Shown here: positions 34,525 through 48,920 of the stretch, in pieces
How positions within the stretch are numbered: position 1 is the stretch's first letter
Layout: each line of letters begins with the position of its first letter
From: Cacajao melanocephalus
Lineage: Eukaryota > Chordata > Mammalia > Primates > Pitheciidae
DNA: 64,000 bases
Direction: 5' to 3'
Assembly (NCBI GenBank): GCA_963573385.1
Contig: CAUYLG010070563.1
Location: 1 to 64,000, forward strand
Position numbers and translations under genes: made by a program
The notes under the pieces: generated by a model
Told to the model about the DNA's origin: nothing
What the model saw: only the letters and a program-made list of their open reading frames with translations
The model's database searches: none

Positions 34525-34650
34525 CAACTTGGAATACCAGAAAGAACATGGGCTTTGGAAGAAGATAGACCTAGGTTCCAATCCTAGCCTTTCACATAGC
34601 TGTGTGACCTCAGATAAGTGGCTTAACCACACTAAGTTTCATTATGAATC
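34525..34650 (+). mobile_element. MIR SINE
   Basis: acatgggctttggaagaaga, acctaggttccaatcctagc and tagctgtgtgacctcagata are the MIR left half and core. Confidence 0.85.
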
Positions 34651-34654
34651 ATAG

Positions 34655-35275
34655 AATAAATATCGAGTGCTTACTCTGTGCTAGAGAACAGAAACACAGC
34701 AGAAAATCAGACAGACAGCTCTCTATTGTCCCAGAGAGCTTCCATATTGGTGGAAGAGAAGATAGACAATGAATCTACTAACAAGATAATTTCAAGAGTG
34801 ATAACTGCTATATGGAAAATAAAATAAGGAAATATTATAGGCAGAAAATGGAAAGGAGGGACCCATGTTAGGTAGTCAGTAAAGGTGTCACTGAGAAGGT
34901 GACATTTAAATAGAGACCTGAACAATAAAAAAGAGACAGGCATGCAAGGATCCAAGGACAGTAGAGCATTATAGCAGAGAAATTGGCAAATGCAAAGGCC
35001 CTGAGGTGGGAACGGAATGAAGGGTGATGTGACCAGAGCTCTGTAAGGGGGAGAGCAGTGGCTCGGTCATGTAGGGTTTAGGTCATGGCAAGGACTTAGA
35101 TTTATTGTAAGTGTAATGGGAGGCTACTGGAAAGTTTCCATCCAGGGAGAGATGGGATCTGACTTGTCTTAAAAGGATAAAACTTGATCTGACGTGCTAG
35201 AATATAGGGGAGCAGAGACTGGTTGAGAAGCTGTTTCAATCCTCCGGTGAGAAATGGAGATGGTCTCACCTGGAG
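34655..35275 (-). mobile_element. L2 LINE, long antisense 3' piece
   Basis: tatcgagtgcttactctgtg, aaggtgtcactgagaaggtg, aatgcaaaggccctgaggtg, tcatgtagggtttaggtcat and tgggatctgacttg follow L2 in antisense for about 600 bases. Confidence 0.85.
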
Positions 35276-35639
35276 ACCAATTTGTAGCCAATGGAATGTG
35301 AGTGCAAATCACTGGACAAGGCTTTTAAGAAGAAAGTACAGTCTTTCACCGGCTTTCGTCCTCTTCTGCCGGGTCTTTCAATGAAATAAAGAGACTTAAA
35401 ATTTTCATCCCTGCAAGGTCCAAGAAAAAGCAAAAAATACTCCCTCCCAAAATTAAATAAATAAAAGGAAGGCAAAGGAACAAAACAGAAAGGATCTGGA
35501 TCCCTGAATCACTACGTGGAGGAGTACTCATGGCCACCTAGGAACACACACCTTAGATGATTACATGAGTAAGAGGAGAGATCAATGAAAAACCCAGGAA
35601 TCATCAGACAGTTTGCCTTAGGCGGTGAGTAGGATCTGA
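35276..35639. other. Unassigned, possibly more L2
   Basis: cccaggaatcatcagacag near 35600 could be further antisense L2. Otherwise nothing is recognised. Confidence 0.35.
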
Positions 35640-35858
35640 ATTGGTAGACATTTCTGGGAAGCAAGGCTTACAATCTTTGAGTTCACAAAGCACAAGAAGT
35701 CTTCCCATTTGTGTAACCTTGGGCAAGGGACTTCACCTATCTGAGCTTCTTAGAATGATAATCTTACAAAGGCTGCTCAGAGCATTAAACGAGATGATAT
35801 ATATAATATGTTTGAGACCAAATACAGAAAAAATGTTTAATGAATGGTCACTGTTGTC
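35640..35858 (+). mobile_element. MIR SINE, right part
   Basis: tgtgtaaccttgggcaaggg, cttcacctatctgagcttct and gcattaaacgagatgatata follow MIR in sense. Alu inserted at its 3' end. Confidence 0.8.
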
Positions 35859-35860
35859 AC

Positions 35861-36137
35861 TTTTTTTTTTTTTTGAGATGAAGTTTGATCTTGTTTCCCA
35901 GGTTGGAATGCAGTGGCTCACTATAACCTCTGCCTCCTGGGTTCAAGTGATTCTCCTGCATCAGCCTCCTGAGTAGCTGGGATTGCAGTCATGCTCCACC
36001 ACACCTGGCTAATTTTGTATTTTTAGTAGAGATGGTGTTTCTCCATGTTGGTCAGGCTGGTCTCGAACTCCCAATTTCAGGTGATCTGCCCACCTCAGCC
36101 TCCCAAAGTGCTGGGATTACAGGTGTGAGCCGCCAGT
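35861..36137 (-). mobile_element. AluS-like
   Basis: Antisense Alu with a T14 tail, cctgcctcctgggttcaagt-type left arm, gcctcctgagtagctgggat and aagtgctgggattacaggtg. Possible target duplication gtcactgtt (35847-35855) and gtcactatt (36136-36144). Confidence 0.95.
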
Positions 36138-36269
36138 CACTATTAATGTCAGTAAAAAATGCTCAAGAATGGGGAAGAGGCATTGTGAAAGAAGAGACTC
36201 ATGGTCCCTTGTCTGCCCTAGTGGCATCAGGTCCCCACACTGCTGCCCAGAGACTATCTCTCAACAGCT

Positions 36270-36815
36270 AAAACACCTAACAGGGAGATATTAAAGCTAG
36301 TGATTCATGCCTGGACTATTATAAGAGCCTCTTAATTACCCTCTCTCCTCTGTAATCCATCTTCACACCTCTGCCAGACTCACCAACCTAAAATGGTGTG
36401 TATCCTGGATTATTCTCTGACAGCAACCCTTCAGTGACCCACCCCCTTAACACGGGCAAATCCAGATGCCCTAGCTTCATGTCCATGTTTCATTCTGTGG
36501 GCATAGAAGACTTATCCGTGCATTGGAATCACTAGGATACTTCTTGAAAATGCAGATTCTGGGGCCCCACTTCAAACTTACCAAATAGAACATGTGGGAG
36601 GGCCTGGGAATCTGCATTTTAATACCTGGGTGTTGCTGATGACACCAATGTCTCAGAACCACTGCTTTATGACTGTCTATAGTTTAGTCCCACCTTAACC
36701 CTTCTGAACTTATTGCCCCACTATCCTCAACACAGACCCCACATCTGAACCACAAAGGTCTGCTTGCTTTCCTGCAAAACACCATATGGCTTCACAATCA
36801 AGTCACTCAAGACAT
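36270..36815 (+). mobile_element. L2 LINE, split by MER5A
   Basis: gcctggactattataagagc, ccatcttcacacctctgcca, acagcaacccttcagtgacc and, right of the MER5A, gtttagtcccaccttaaccc and aacaccatatggcttcacaa run in the expected L2 order. Confidence 0.8.
36491..36664 (+). mobile_element. MER5A DNA transposon, inserted in L2
   Basis: cattggaatcactaggatac, gggcctgggaatctgcattt, gtgttgctgatgacaccaat and the end ctcagaaccactg are MER5A in sense, both ends present. Confidence 0.9.
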
Positions 36816-36819
36816 TGAT

Positions 36820-37022
36820 TAGGCCCATGCGATGTGCCAGTCACTGTACTCGTCTCTGTATTTGATTTTTCTAATTACATTCTATCTGGGTGGGAGGCAC
36901 CATTATTGTCCCATTTTATAGATAAGCAGACCAAGGCCCAGAAGGACTTAAACAACATGGCTAACCAGTTAGAAGGTGACAGAGCTGGGATTTGATCCCA
37001 GAGTTAGAGAGCTTGGCTCCTA
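36820..37022 (-). mobile_element. MIR SINE
   Basis: cccattttatagataagcag, gacagagctgggatttgatc and cagttagaaggtg are the antisense MIR core and left half. Confidence 0.85.
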
Positions 37023-37330
37023 CCTGACACTGTCCCCATCTGACCCCTAGCCCTGTCCTCTGGCCTCTTCAGCCCCACAAGTTCCTCCTCTTTCTCCTTT
37101 CCCTTGGAAACACTCCTGGACCACAAAAGGAGGGATTTCTGAATGGCCAGGAGTGACTGATACTTTAGGTAATGCTGAGATTCATGGAGGAAGAGGATAT
37201 CAGGAAAGCTTGGGAAAGCTAAGCGTTGAGCGTTTGCAGTGAGGAAAAAGGGAGAGCTTTCTGGAAGTAGGACTGGTGAATCAACATCTGGGAATCACAG
37301 GTCCCAGCTCTCCACATTAAAGGGATGGGT
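37023..37330. other. Unique sequence, no feature recognised
   Basis: Nothing recognised. Confidence 0.45.
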
Positions 37331-37650
37331 GGGTTCTGGAGTCAGACTGTGTGGCTTCAAATTCCAGCTCAGTCTTGGGACTAACATTTATTGAGCACTT
37401 ATTATGTGCTGAATCACTGGGGGCAAATGACATAACATTCCGAGCATCTGCTTTCCCCTCCCTAAAATGGAAACATATTCATTCAACTAGGAGTAAGTGA
37501 GCCCTTCTTATGTGGGCGCCCTGTTTTGGAGCTTGAGATGACAGTGATGGTGGCTATATCATAAAATTTGGGAGCATGTTAAATGAGATAACACAGAGAA
37601 GGAGCCTGACCTTTAAAAGCTTTCAATTAATGCTACTTATCAGGATTATT
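37331..37650 (+). mobile_element. MIR copy broken by two small antisense L2/MIR pieces
   Basis: MIR sense blocks occur at 37335-37380 (ctggagtcagactgtgtggc), 37413-37468 (cccctccctaaaatggaaac) and 37570-37640 (gttaaatgagataacacag). Between them lie aacatttattgagcacttat and ttcattcaactaggagtaag, which read as antisense tails. Confidence 0.6.
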
Positions 37651-37735
37651 TATTTTGACATTATACTTCAGTTTGGAAAAATCTTACGAACACATTACAG
37701 GGTAAGGTCACCGAGTTTAAGTCTTCCTAGCTGTA

Positions 37736-37939
37736 TGTTACCTACTAATTCAAGGCCCACTGCCTGTTTTTGCAAATAAAGTTTAATTGGAACACAGCTG
37801 GGAAATCTGTTTACATAACTTATATGGCTGCATTCACATGGCTGCAGAGTAGAGAAGTTGCAAGAAAGACTATATACAGGTTGCCAAACCTGAAATATTT
37901 ACTACCTGGCCCTTTGCAGAAAAAGATTGCTGGCCCCTG
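37736..37939. mobile_element. hAT-type non-autonomous DNA transposon
   Basis: tgcctgtttttgcaaataaa, gtttaattggaacacagctg, atatggctgcattcacatgg, tgaaatatttactacctggc and the end ttgctggcccctg belong to a common hAT-derived MER family. I am unsure of the exact name. Confidence 0.7.
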
Positions 37940-38392
37940 ATCTAATTCACTGAGGATGCAAAAAGAGGATTATTTATGCTCTCTCTGCTTATTGATGCAT
38001 TTAGTTTTTTACTATTCTTCCATTATTTTCAAACATCACGGATAGCAATGATATTTCCATACAGGGATAATTTCAAGGTCTTTTCTACAGGAGTGGTTGC
38101 TGTGCAGTGTGAATTCTATATGGATTACATTTCCCCAAGTGAATATCAGAGGATTGAAGAGCTTATTGTAGGGAGAAAGAGCATCACAGGTTAATTCCAA
38201 TAAAATGAGAAATCGCTAGGCAACAGATTCTTTGAATTTTTTATATTGTTCTGATTATTACATGATGAAAAACCCAGCCCCATTCTCTTATTAAACATGA
38301 AACTAAATAGATTTTCTTTAAGTGTATTATAAAGAAATAAATTCTTTTTCTATTATCCTAACTGGAAATTTTTAAATTGCTAGAATTTGGAT
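37940..38392. other. Unique sequence, no feature recognised
   Basis: AT-rich, nothing recognised. Confidence 0.45.
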
Positions 38393-38680
38393 TTATACTT
38401 TAGTAGAGTGATTAAAATTAGGTTTTGGAGTCAGATGGCTCCAAGTTTAAATCCTGCCTTGGCCTCTCGCTGGCTTTGTGACCTTAGTCAAGTGATGTTA
38501 ACTTGTCTGGGTCTTAGTTACCTATCAAGTGGGTATGAAAACATCCACCTCCTGAAGTTACTGCGACAATTAAATGGGGAAATGTACATGGAACACAGCC
38601 CAGTGCCCGAGTCTTGGTAAGAACTCAGAAATGTGTGCTGCTATTTGTTGATATTATAATTATCATCATTCAAGGCAAAA
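38393..38680 (+). mobile_element. MIR SINE, near full length
   Basis: aggttttggagtcagatggc, tctcgctggctttgtgacct, tagtcaagtgatgttaactt, ttactgcgacaattaaatgg and the tail cccagtgcccgagtcttgg cover the whole MIR. Confidence 0.9.
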
Positions 38681-39764
38681 ATCAGATATTCTGAGAAATA
38701 CTGTCCAGCTTCCTGCTGTTGGGTGATGTAGCAGCAAATAGCAAACAGAGGGTGATGGCCCTCTCTCAACGAGCTGTTTGTGGCTTTGTCCTCATCGCAG
38801 GCTCTGTTTTATTTAACCTGCTGCGTCCAGTGCTGGGCACAGAGAAAACCTTCAGTAAGGCTTATTGGTCTGATCAGACTGGTGAGAGCTTCCACCCATC
38901 CTGAGCCCCAACTGGGGCTCTGAGATCATTCAGATGAACAAGACATGACCAGACAGAGGCTAGAAGCATCTTCCCATCCCTGGCTTCCTCCTGCTCATCC
39001 AGAAGGTCCCGGGCCTCCAGAGCATTTGTAAATGAATGCTCCCTGCTGAGCCTCGCTGCATTACACCCCTTCCCTCCTGTCCTCGATGCCGATACCTCCT
39101 ACTCAGGGAACATCTGCCTCTTGTCCCCCAGGAGCTCGTTTCTCGCCCGAGAGTCAGAATCTGCATGTTATTTGCCTGGAAATATCGATTTCAGGCCAAG
39201 ATTGAACCACCGCTCTCTCCCAATCTCCTCCCTCTGTCATCCCCCTCATCACAGTGCACCGAGCACTTTCTAGGAGGTTCTGACGCAGACGTTTAATTTG
39301 AGCAGGAACTGGGGCCCAGGGTGGTGGAGCGGGTGTATGGGGCGAAGAGGTGACGGAAGAAAATAAATTCTCCTTCACATAACAATCAGAGGAAGACAGT
39401 CCCAAACAATGACCAGACCATCCCCGCGGGCAATGATGACAGCCATTTCGAACTTATCACACCCTGGCACTATATTAAGGCCCTGAGATTACAGTGTGGT
39501 TCATTAGAGGAACATCTGTTGGAAATCAGCACGGAACAACTAGATATGATTGCTAAAAAAGCCGCCTGGGGAGAGGAGGGGTGAGACCACTTCTCTGCAG
39601 GGGAAAATGTCCAAGATACACCACTCCTGATGTTTTTGGCTCTTGTGTGGCTTACCTTCCCCCACCTCTGCCATGAAACCAAGGATCTTAATTTAAGCAA
39701 GGGCAGCAGCATATATTAGGACATGGGATGCATTTTCAAGACCCAGGAATCAATAAAAGTAATG
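38681..39764. other. Mostly unique sequence with a short L2/MIR tail
   Basis: 38825-38865 (ccagtgctgggcacagagaa) is a sense L2/MIR tail. 39000-39420 is somewhat richer in G+C and CpG. No exon or promoter can be supported. Confidence 0.45.
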
Positions 39765-40105
39765 GTAACAGCAATAGCTGCCACCAATGATACTTACTAT
39801 GTGCTAACTGTCTTGGTTAGTACTCAATGTGTATTACCTCATTTAATCCTCACAACAACCCTATGAGGTAGATAATATTGTTATCCCCATGTACAGCTGA
39901 CAGAACTGAGGCTCACGGAAGTTGAGGGACTTGGACAAGATTGTGCATCTAGTGACTAATGGTTATCAACTGTTTGATTTTACCCCTGACCGAAGGTTTT
40001 TCTGGGATGCAAGACTTCCAGGGCTAAACTTGGGATGGTCCAGTTTAAATCCACATCTCTCTTGTGTCAAAGCCTATCCCATAATCCATTCTGCTACACT
40101 ATTTC
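39765..40105 (-). mobile_element. MIR SINE
   Basis: tcctcacaacaaccctatga with ggtagataatattgttatcc, acagaactgaggctcacgga and, further right, aaagcctatcccataatcca form a long antisense MIR, extended by some other sequence. Confidence 0.85.
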
Positions 40106-40109
40106 CTTC

Positions 40110-40275
40110 ATTCTGCTCATTTGTTGAATCACGCATTCGTTTACATTTATCAAGGCAACATATTTATTGAGCACCTACTATGTGCCAGGCACTGTTCTGG
40201 GCACTAAAGACACAGCTGTGAAAGAAACAGATGAAAATCCCCAAATCCCTGCCTCCAGAAAGCTGCTGTTGTAGC
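40110..40275 (-). mobile_element. L2 3' end, antisense
   Basis: tattgagcacctactatgtg, ccaggcactgttctgggcac and gacacagctgtgaaagaaac are the antisense L2 terminus. Confidence 0.9.
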
Positions 40276-40634
40276 CGCTTCCTTGTCATAATCATTGCGT
40301 ATCCAGCTAGACTTTAGATTTCCCTAAGACTGGTTACATTTTGTTATTATTAACAATCAGAAGCTCACTCATGTTGGTTTTCTGCCCTGCACGTTTCTAA
40401 GGATCCGGAGCAACCCTCAAGAAGGGTGCATACACCAGAGGCTCATCAAGCGTATCACACCACCTCTTCAGTCTAGAAACAGGATGTCCAAAGAGGCATC
40501 GTGATCAAAGGGCACACAGCCGGGAGGGTTATAAATAGTGGAAACTTGGACTTCAGCTAATTCCCAAGTGCTGGAACTAGGAGGTGCCCTTGCAATTTGA
40601 GAATTTTAAGTTTAGGATAAATATAATACAAGCT
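40276..40634. other. Unique sequence with a possible antisense MIR trace
   Basis: Around 40480-40530 aagaggcatcgtgatcaaag with ggcacacagccgggag may be a MIR trace. Nothing else. Confidence 0.35.
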
Positions 40635-41090
40635 CAATATATTTGAGATTTGGAACCAGACAACCCAAGTTTGAAGCCACACCTGCCACTTTCTGGTTGG
40701 GTGATCTTGTGCATATACCCTAACCTTTAAGTTTTTTTTAAGACATTGTCTTGCTCTATTGCCCAGGCTGGAGTACAGTGGCACGATCTTGGCTCATTGT
40801 AACCTCTGTCTCCCAGGTTCAAGCAATTCTTCTGCCTCAGCCTTCTGAGCAGCTGAGATTACAGGCGCCCACCACCAGCTAATTTTTTTATTTTTAGTAG
40901 GGACGGGGTTTCACTGTGTTGGCCAAGCTGGTCTCAAATGCCTGACCTCAAGTGATCCACCTGCCTTGACCTCCCAAAGTGCTGGGATGAAGGTGTGAGC
41001 AACTGTGTGTCCGTTTTTATTTTCTGTAAAATGAGAATGTGGGTAACGGTAATTCTTCCACGCAGTATACCTGAAGTGAATTAAAGTTCA
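40635..41090 (+). mobile_element. MIR SINE split by an Alu
   Basis: Left piece to 40735: agatttggaaccagacaacc, gccacacctgccactttctg and gttgggtgatcttgtgcata. Right piece from 41013: ttattttctgtaaaatgaga, atgtgggtaacggtaattc. The Alu between them landed in the MIR centre. Confidence 0.85.
40732..41012 (-). mobile_element. Alu inserted in MIR
   Basis: Antisense Alu with a T8 tail, ctattgcccaggctggagta, tctgagcagctgagattaca and aagtgctgggatgaaggtgt. Several substitutions suggest an older AluS or AluJ. Confidence 0.9.
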
Positions 41091-41164
41091 TCATGACATA
41101 ATGAGCCAGCTGACAGAAGGAACTTAAATAACAATTCCGTTTCTCATCTCCATCCTCTTACTGG

Positions 41165-41385
41165 TAACAGACACCTTTCCAGCACTTACATTCCATGCAC
41201 TGTTCTAAAGATTTACAAATATCAACTCGTTTCATCCTCATAATGTCCCCAGTGTATGAGGATTGCCCTGTATTCAGATGGAGAAACAGAGGCGAAGAAA
41301 AGGAAACTAACTGATCCAGAGTTCACAGCTAGTCAGGGGCAGAGCTGGGATTTGACTCAGGGTAGTCCAGATTAAAGCACAAAGA
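41165..41385 (-). mobile_element. MIR SINE
   Basis: cactgttctaaagatttaca, tttcatcctcataatgtccc, agatggagaaacagaggcga and ggcagagctgggatttgact form a near-complete antisense MIR. Confidence 0.9.
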
Positions 41386-45023
<3,638 letters not shown>

Positions 45024-45439
45024 TGTATTAGGGTTCTCTAGAGAAACGGAACTAATAGATGTGTGTGTATAGTAATTTATGAAGTATTGCACGATCACAA
45101 GGTCCCACAATAGACTGCAAGCTTTAATAAGAGCCAGTCCAAGTCTCAAAACTGAACTAGGAGTCTGATGCTTGACAGCAGGAAGCATCCAGCATGGGAG
45201 AAGAATGTAGGCTGGGAGGCTAGGCCCGTCTCGCTTTCTCAGTTTTCACATTTTCACGTTGCCTGCCTTCATATTTGCTGGCAGCTGCTTAGATTGTGCC
45301 CACCAGAGTAAGGATGGATCTGCCTTCCCCAGCCCACTGACTAATGCTGATCTCTTCTGGCAACACCTACACAGGCACACCCAGGATTAATACTTTGTAT
45401 CCCTCAATCTAATCATAGTTGACAGTATTAACCATCACA
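45024..45439 (-). mobile_element. Solo LTR, family not named
   Basis: Antisense LTR with tgtattagggttctctagag at the left and attaaccatcaca at the right, including aaggtcccacaatagactgc, gcaggaagcatccagcatgg and cagcccactgactaatgc. TG and CA ends are flanked by ctgtt and ctatt, four of five matching. Many small losses against the usual form. Confidence 0.8.
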
Positions 45440-45833
45440 CTATTCATCACAAGATATTCTTGGATACTAAATACATCTCATAAAAAGAGGTCACCTGTGC
45501 CCTCCCAAGTTGCAAGCAGTGTTCCCACAATGCAAAGTCGTACTCCACTTGGGCTGGGCTTCTGGCTTTGTAAGTCCTGTTATACCTGCATAAACCCCGC
45601 TGATCTGTCCTAACTTGGGCTCACTTGAAATTACAACTGATTCGAGGTCCAGGGTTGGGAGGCAGGAGCTTATCAAGCAGGTGATCTTGGCTTAAGTGGC
45701 TAGAACAAGAAGGGTGTACTCCAAAGGCCGTTTCTGTAAACGGCTTTCTTCTCTCCACTGGGGTCCCCCAGGAAGTACACAGATGCACTGTAGAACTGTC
45801 CACCCAAGGTACATGAGGTGGAGCCACTCGGTC
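45440..45833. other. Unassigned sequence beside the ERV
   Basis: Nothing recognised; it may hold further ERV-related DNA because the outer end of the left LTR was placed only by comparison with the right LTR. Confidence 0.35.
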
Positions 45834-46236
45834 TGTTACTGGATGGTAGGTCTTGAGTGTTCAGGTTCTTGGTGCATTGACCAAAACAATGCACAAAGCA
45901 ACATAAAATGAAGCAACGGAAGTACAAATCCGCTGAAATGACCCCAGAGTTGGGAAGCCAGCTCAGGAAGTGACCCAAGAGTTCTGATTACAATGGTTTT
46001 TTAGGCTTTATGCTAAGCTTAAAGAACTTGGTAACACCCTTAGGTGGCGTTTAGAGGCCTCCAGTTGGTTATACCATATGAAGGACTGGCCCATGGCCAG
46101 TTAGAAGCTGAAGTGGAAACTAGTCACAGGAAGTAAAGAGGTGGCCTGTATGCCACTCAATCTTGCCTAGAACTGGCTTCACCTGCTATCCTTATGATTT
46201 AACCTTTTGCTTGCCTTAATTCCCTACTCTGCCTCA
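45834..46236 (-). mobile_element. ERV 3' LTR (left, antisense)
   Basis: It aligns over about 400 bases with 50613-51005: tgttactggatgg versus tgttgctggatgg at the outer or inner end, then tttagaggcctccagttggt, ggcccatggccag, tgcctagaactggcttcacc. Roughly a quarter of positions differ, with indels, so the insertion is old. Family not named. Confidence 0.75.
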
Positions 46237-46639
46237 CTTCCCTGAGGTGTAATCCCCATAAATCTTCATGGGAGGTGAAAAGGGCTGAAGAGCAGCTTTC
46301 TATCTTTCTATAGCTTCCTGCTAGTCACAGGTATTCCTGCCTATTGGATCATGGGTCTCTCACCATAGGTATTTAGGGTGGGTATCTGTGGGTTGCAGTT
46401 AGCCCTCTACTTGGTTGTAAAAGGTGCAGCTGGCTTGATCCAGTCTGTGTCTTTTGGCCTGATTTTGTTCCAAAGCTAGCTGAAACTCTTAAGAATTGCT
46501 TGAGAGCAAAAAACCAGTTAACACTTCAAAGCTGGACTATCCAGCTTACAGTAACCATATAACCAAGACACCAGGGAAAATTGGGCACTTATGACTGTCT
46601 TTTGAACACACTTCAGGTCTTCCACAGATTCACAGGTCT

Positions 46640-47504
46640 AGCAGCTGGCAGGAGCCTCAGGTTCCAGGTCTTCTGGGGCTTCAGGTATTGCAGGCTTGAC
46701 ACTGGAAAGATACATCCAACTATCCAATACCAGTACTTCACCACGGAAGGCGTGGCCAACACCACCAGAAAAAGGTCCCCTCCATTTAGGTTGTAGTTGA
46801 GTGGGTGACCCCTCTGTCTTAAGTAACTTATTTCCTGGCCTGACTTTGACTTGCTGTTTAGTTCCTGGTGTGAGGGCAGGAATAACACCAGCTAGACGGG
46901 AGCAGTGGCCAGAAAAATGGAGTTGAAGTTTCAAACTCATGTAATGCCTGCTGAAATTATCCCAGGTGAACTAGGTATCTAACCCAGCCGTTTCTGGATA
47001 AGTAACGAGATCTTTAGCTAAAAATGGCTTCCCATAGAGCAAGCACTTCATACGGGCTAATATTTATGCTCAGTTGTGAATTAAGAGGGGCTATGGTCAG
47101 TAAGCTAGCCCAAGTTTGATGTTTCCTGACGGCTAACACCTGTCTTAGTTTAGCCCCTTTCCAGAGCACTGACGCCTCTGAGCTGAATGTAAATAGCATT
47201 TGATACTGAGAGCCTCAGTAACCCCTTGAGTTACCTGGGAGAGAAAACAGGCTTATCACTTTAGAGGCTTTGGGGTAACCCAAACTAGGGGATTATCTCC
47301 TTTACAAGAACACAACCTCGCTTAGCTTTGTTCTGGTAGAGTAAGCTCAACCCACCCAGTAAACGTGTCTATTAGTACTAGCAAAAACTTGTATCCTACA
47401 AGCTGGCATGTGGGCAAAGCCCAATTACAAGTTGTCTTCTGGGTAAGCTCTCCTTGTCTGGACTGGCTCTTAGAGGAGGCATTGTTTTTTGGGTGGCTGA
47501 ACAC
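46640..47504 (-). pseudogene. ERV pol remnant: integrase
   Basis: The minus-strand frame 47322-47504 shows FLLVLIDTFTGWVE at residues 40-53, a signature of gammaretrovirus-like integrase cores. The frame 46638-46940 has PKWRGPF and LDSWMYLSSVKPA, typical of the integrase C-terminal domain. The pieces lie in different frames with stops between them, so the gene is broken. Confidence 0.8.
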
Positions 47505-48716
47505 GCACTAATAGGAAGACGGACCCGATTAACCACTGAAGCAAGTTAGGGGCCCAGTGGAGAGCCTGTGTACCATGCCAGGGTGGCATCTTCCCATATG
47601 GAAAGAGTCATGCAGGGTTTTTTGGCCTACATTAGGATGAGGGAGATAGCTTTGATCCCATATACCACCAGGATTTTCATCCTCGATGCTCTATTCCTGA
47701 GGTATATATTCGGGTTCTATTGGAGTCAAAAAGGAAGCAGTGCTAAGATCTGAGACTGCACCCTGAGGGCTGCTTTGGGCTCTGTTCCCTGTGCTATAGG
47801 GGTTAAGTCCTTCTGATGCCTTCTACAATGGATTATGGCTATAGCCTCTGACGAGTTGCTTCCAATAGTTGAATTTCAGACCCATGCTTTAGTGGAGAAT
47901 GCTTACTGGTTAGTAGTCATCTCTTTCCAAATGGCAGCATGAGCATGGTCCCCCACTAATGGGTGAAGACCATGGCCTCATTAATTGCCCTGAGATCTTG
48001 TATCATATGATAGTCTCTTAAAGGCTGTAAAGGTATTGCAGGGGAGAGCTGGAGAGTTTGTCTATGGGCAAGTAACTCCTTAAGTATGGATGCCAAGTCA
48101 TTTTTTGCTTCCAGCTTAACGGGGTATTTGGGGAAAATGGGATCTTCAAGCTGTATTTTTGACTGGCACTGCCTTTCTAACCTTCAAGGCCTCCCAATAT
48201 ACCATGCTAGTTGACTGACCTATCGATATGGCCCAGAGCACTGCCTGCATCACTGACCACTAGCAGTCCTGCTGGGTGGTGCTTAAATCGTAGCAGCACC
48301 CCTGTTAACCATAACAGCCCTTCCCAATGGGGGACCAAGTAGCTTGGTACTATCAAACTTCTGGAAAACTTGTCTTTCAAATTGTCGGGCTAAAAGAGGG
48401 GTGAAATGCCTTTCTTCCCTCCCATTCCTAAAACAGTCATCGTCCTAGTGGAGGGTTTTCCTGCATAAGCAGTAAGGACAGTAACTTGCCCCTGTACTGA
48501 AAAATGTCACGTCCGGAGATACCCAGTACTCATCTCTAATGATCCTGGACGGGGACTGTGAGGAATGCTCTAGACCCCTTCAGTCTTAATCTAGCTCCTC
48601 CCTTTGAACTGCCAGTCTTAACTAAGTCCCTCAGTGGGAGTATGTGTTTGGGGAAGGGGGGTTGTTTCTCTAGTTCCAGGGGTCATGACTGGTGCTTTCA
48701 CTCTGGTGGCAGGGGC

Positions 48717-48920
48717 TTAGTACACTCCTTCACCCAGTGTCCATTTCTTGCATTTGAAGCAAGAGCCTTTGGCATCCTTACGGGTTTGCCTGGATGCTCT
48801 GTAGGCATTGCTAATGACGGCCGCCATGACTTTGTGGCCCGTTTCTTTCCTTCTGGTCACGCTTGTTACACCATAAAAGTGGCATTGAGAAAGCCGATTT
48901 TGATTAGTTTGTGGTCCCAC
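48717..48920 (-). pseudogene. ERV gag remnant: nucleocapsid zinc-knuckle trace
   Basis: In this frame residues 54-57 are CFKC, followed by KKW; the His and last Cys of a CCHC knuckle are lost. Position between presumed gag and protease fits a nucleocapsid. Basic residues precede it. Confidence 0.55.

Noticed and set aside
39000..39420. CpG island or promoter
   Set aside because: CpG is only slightly raised and the stretch is too short and too poor in G+C for an island.
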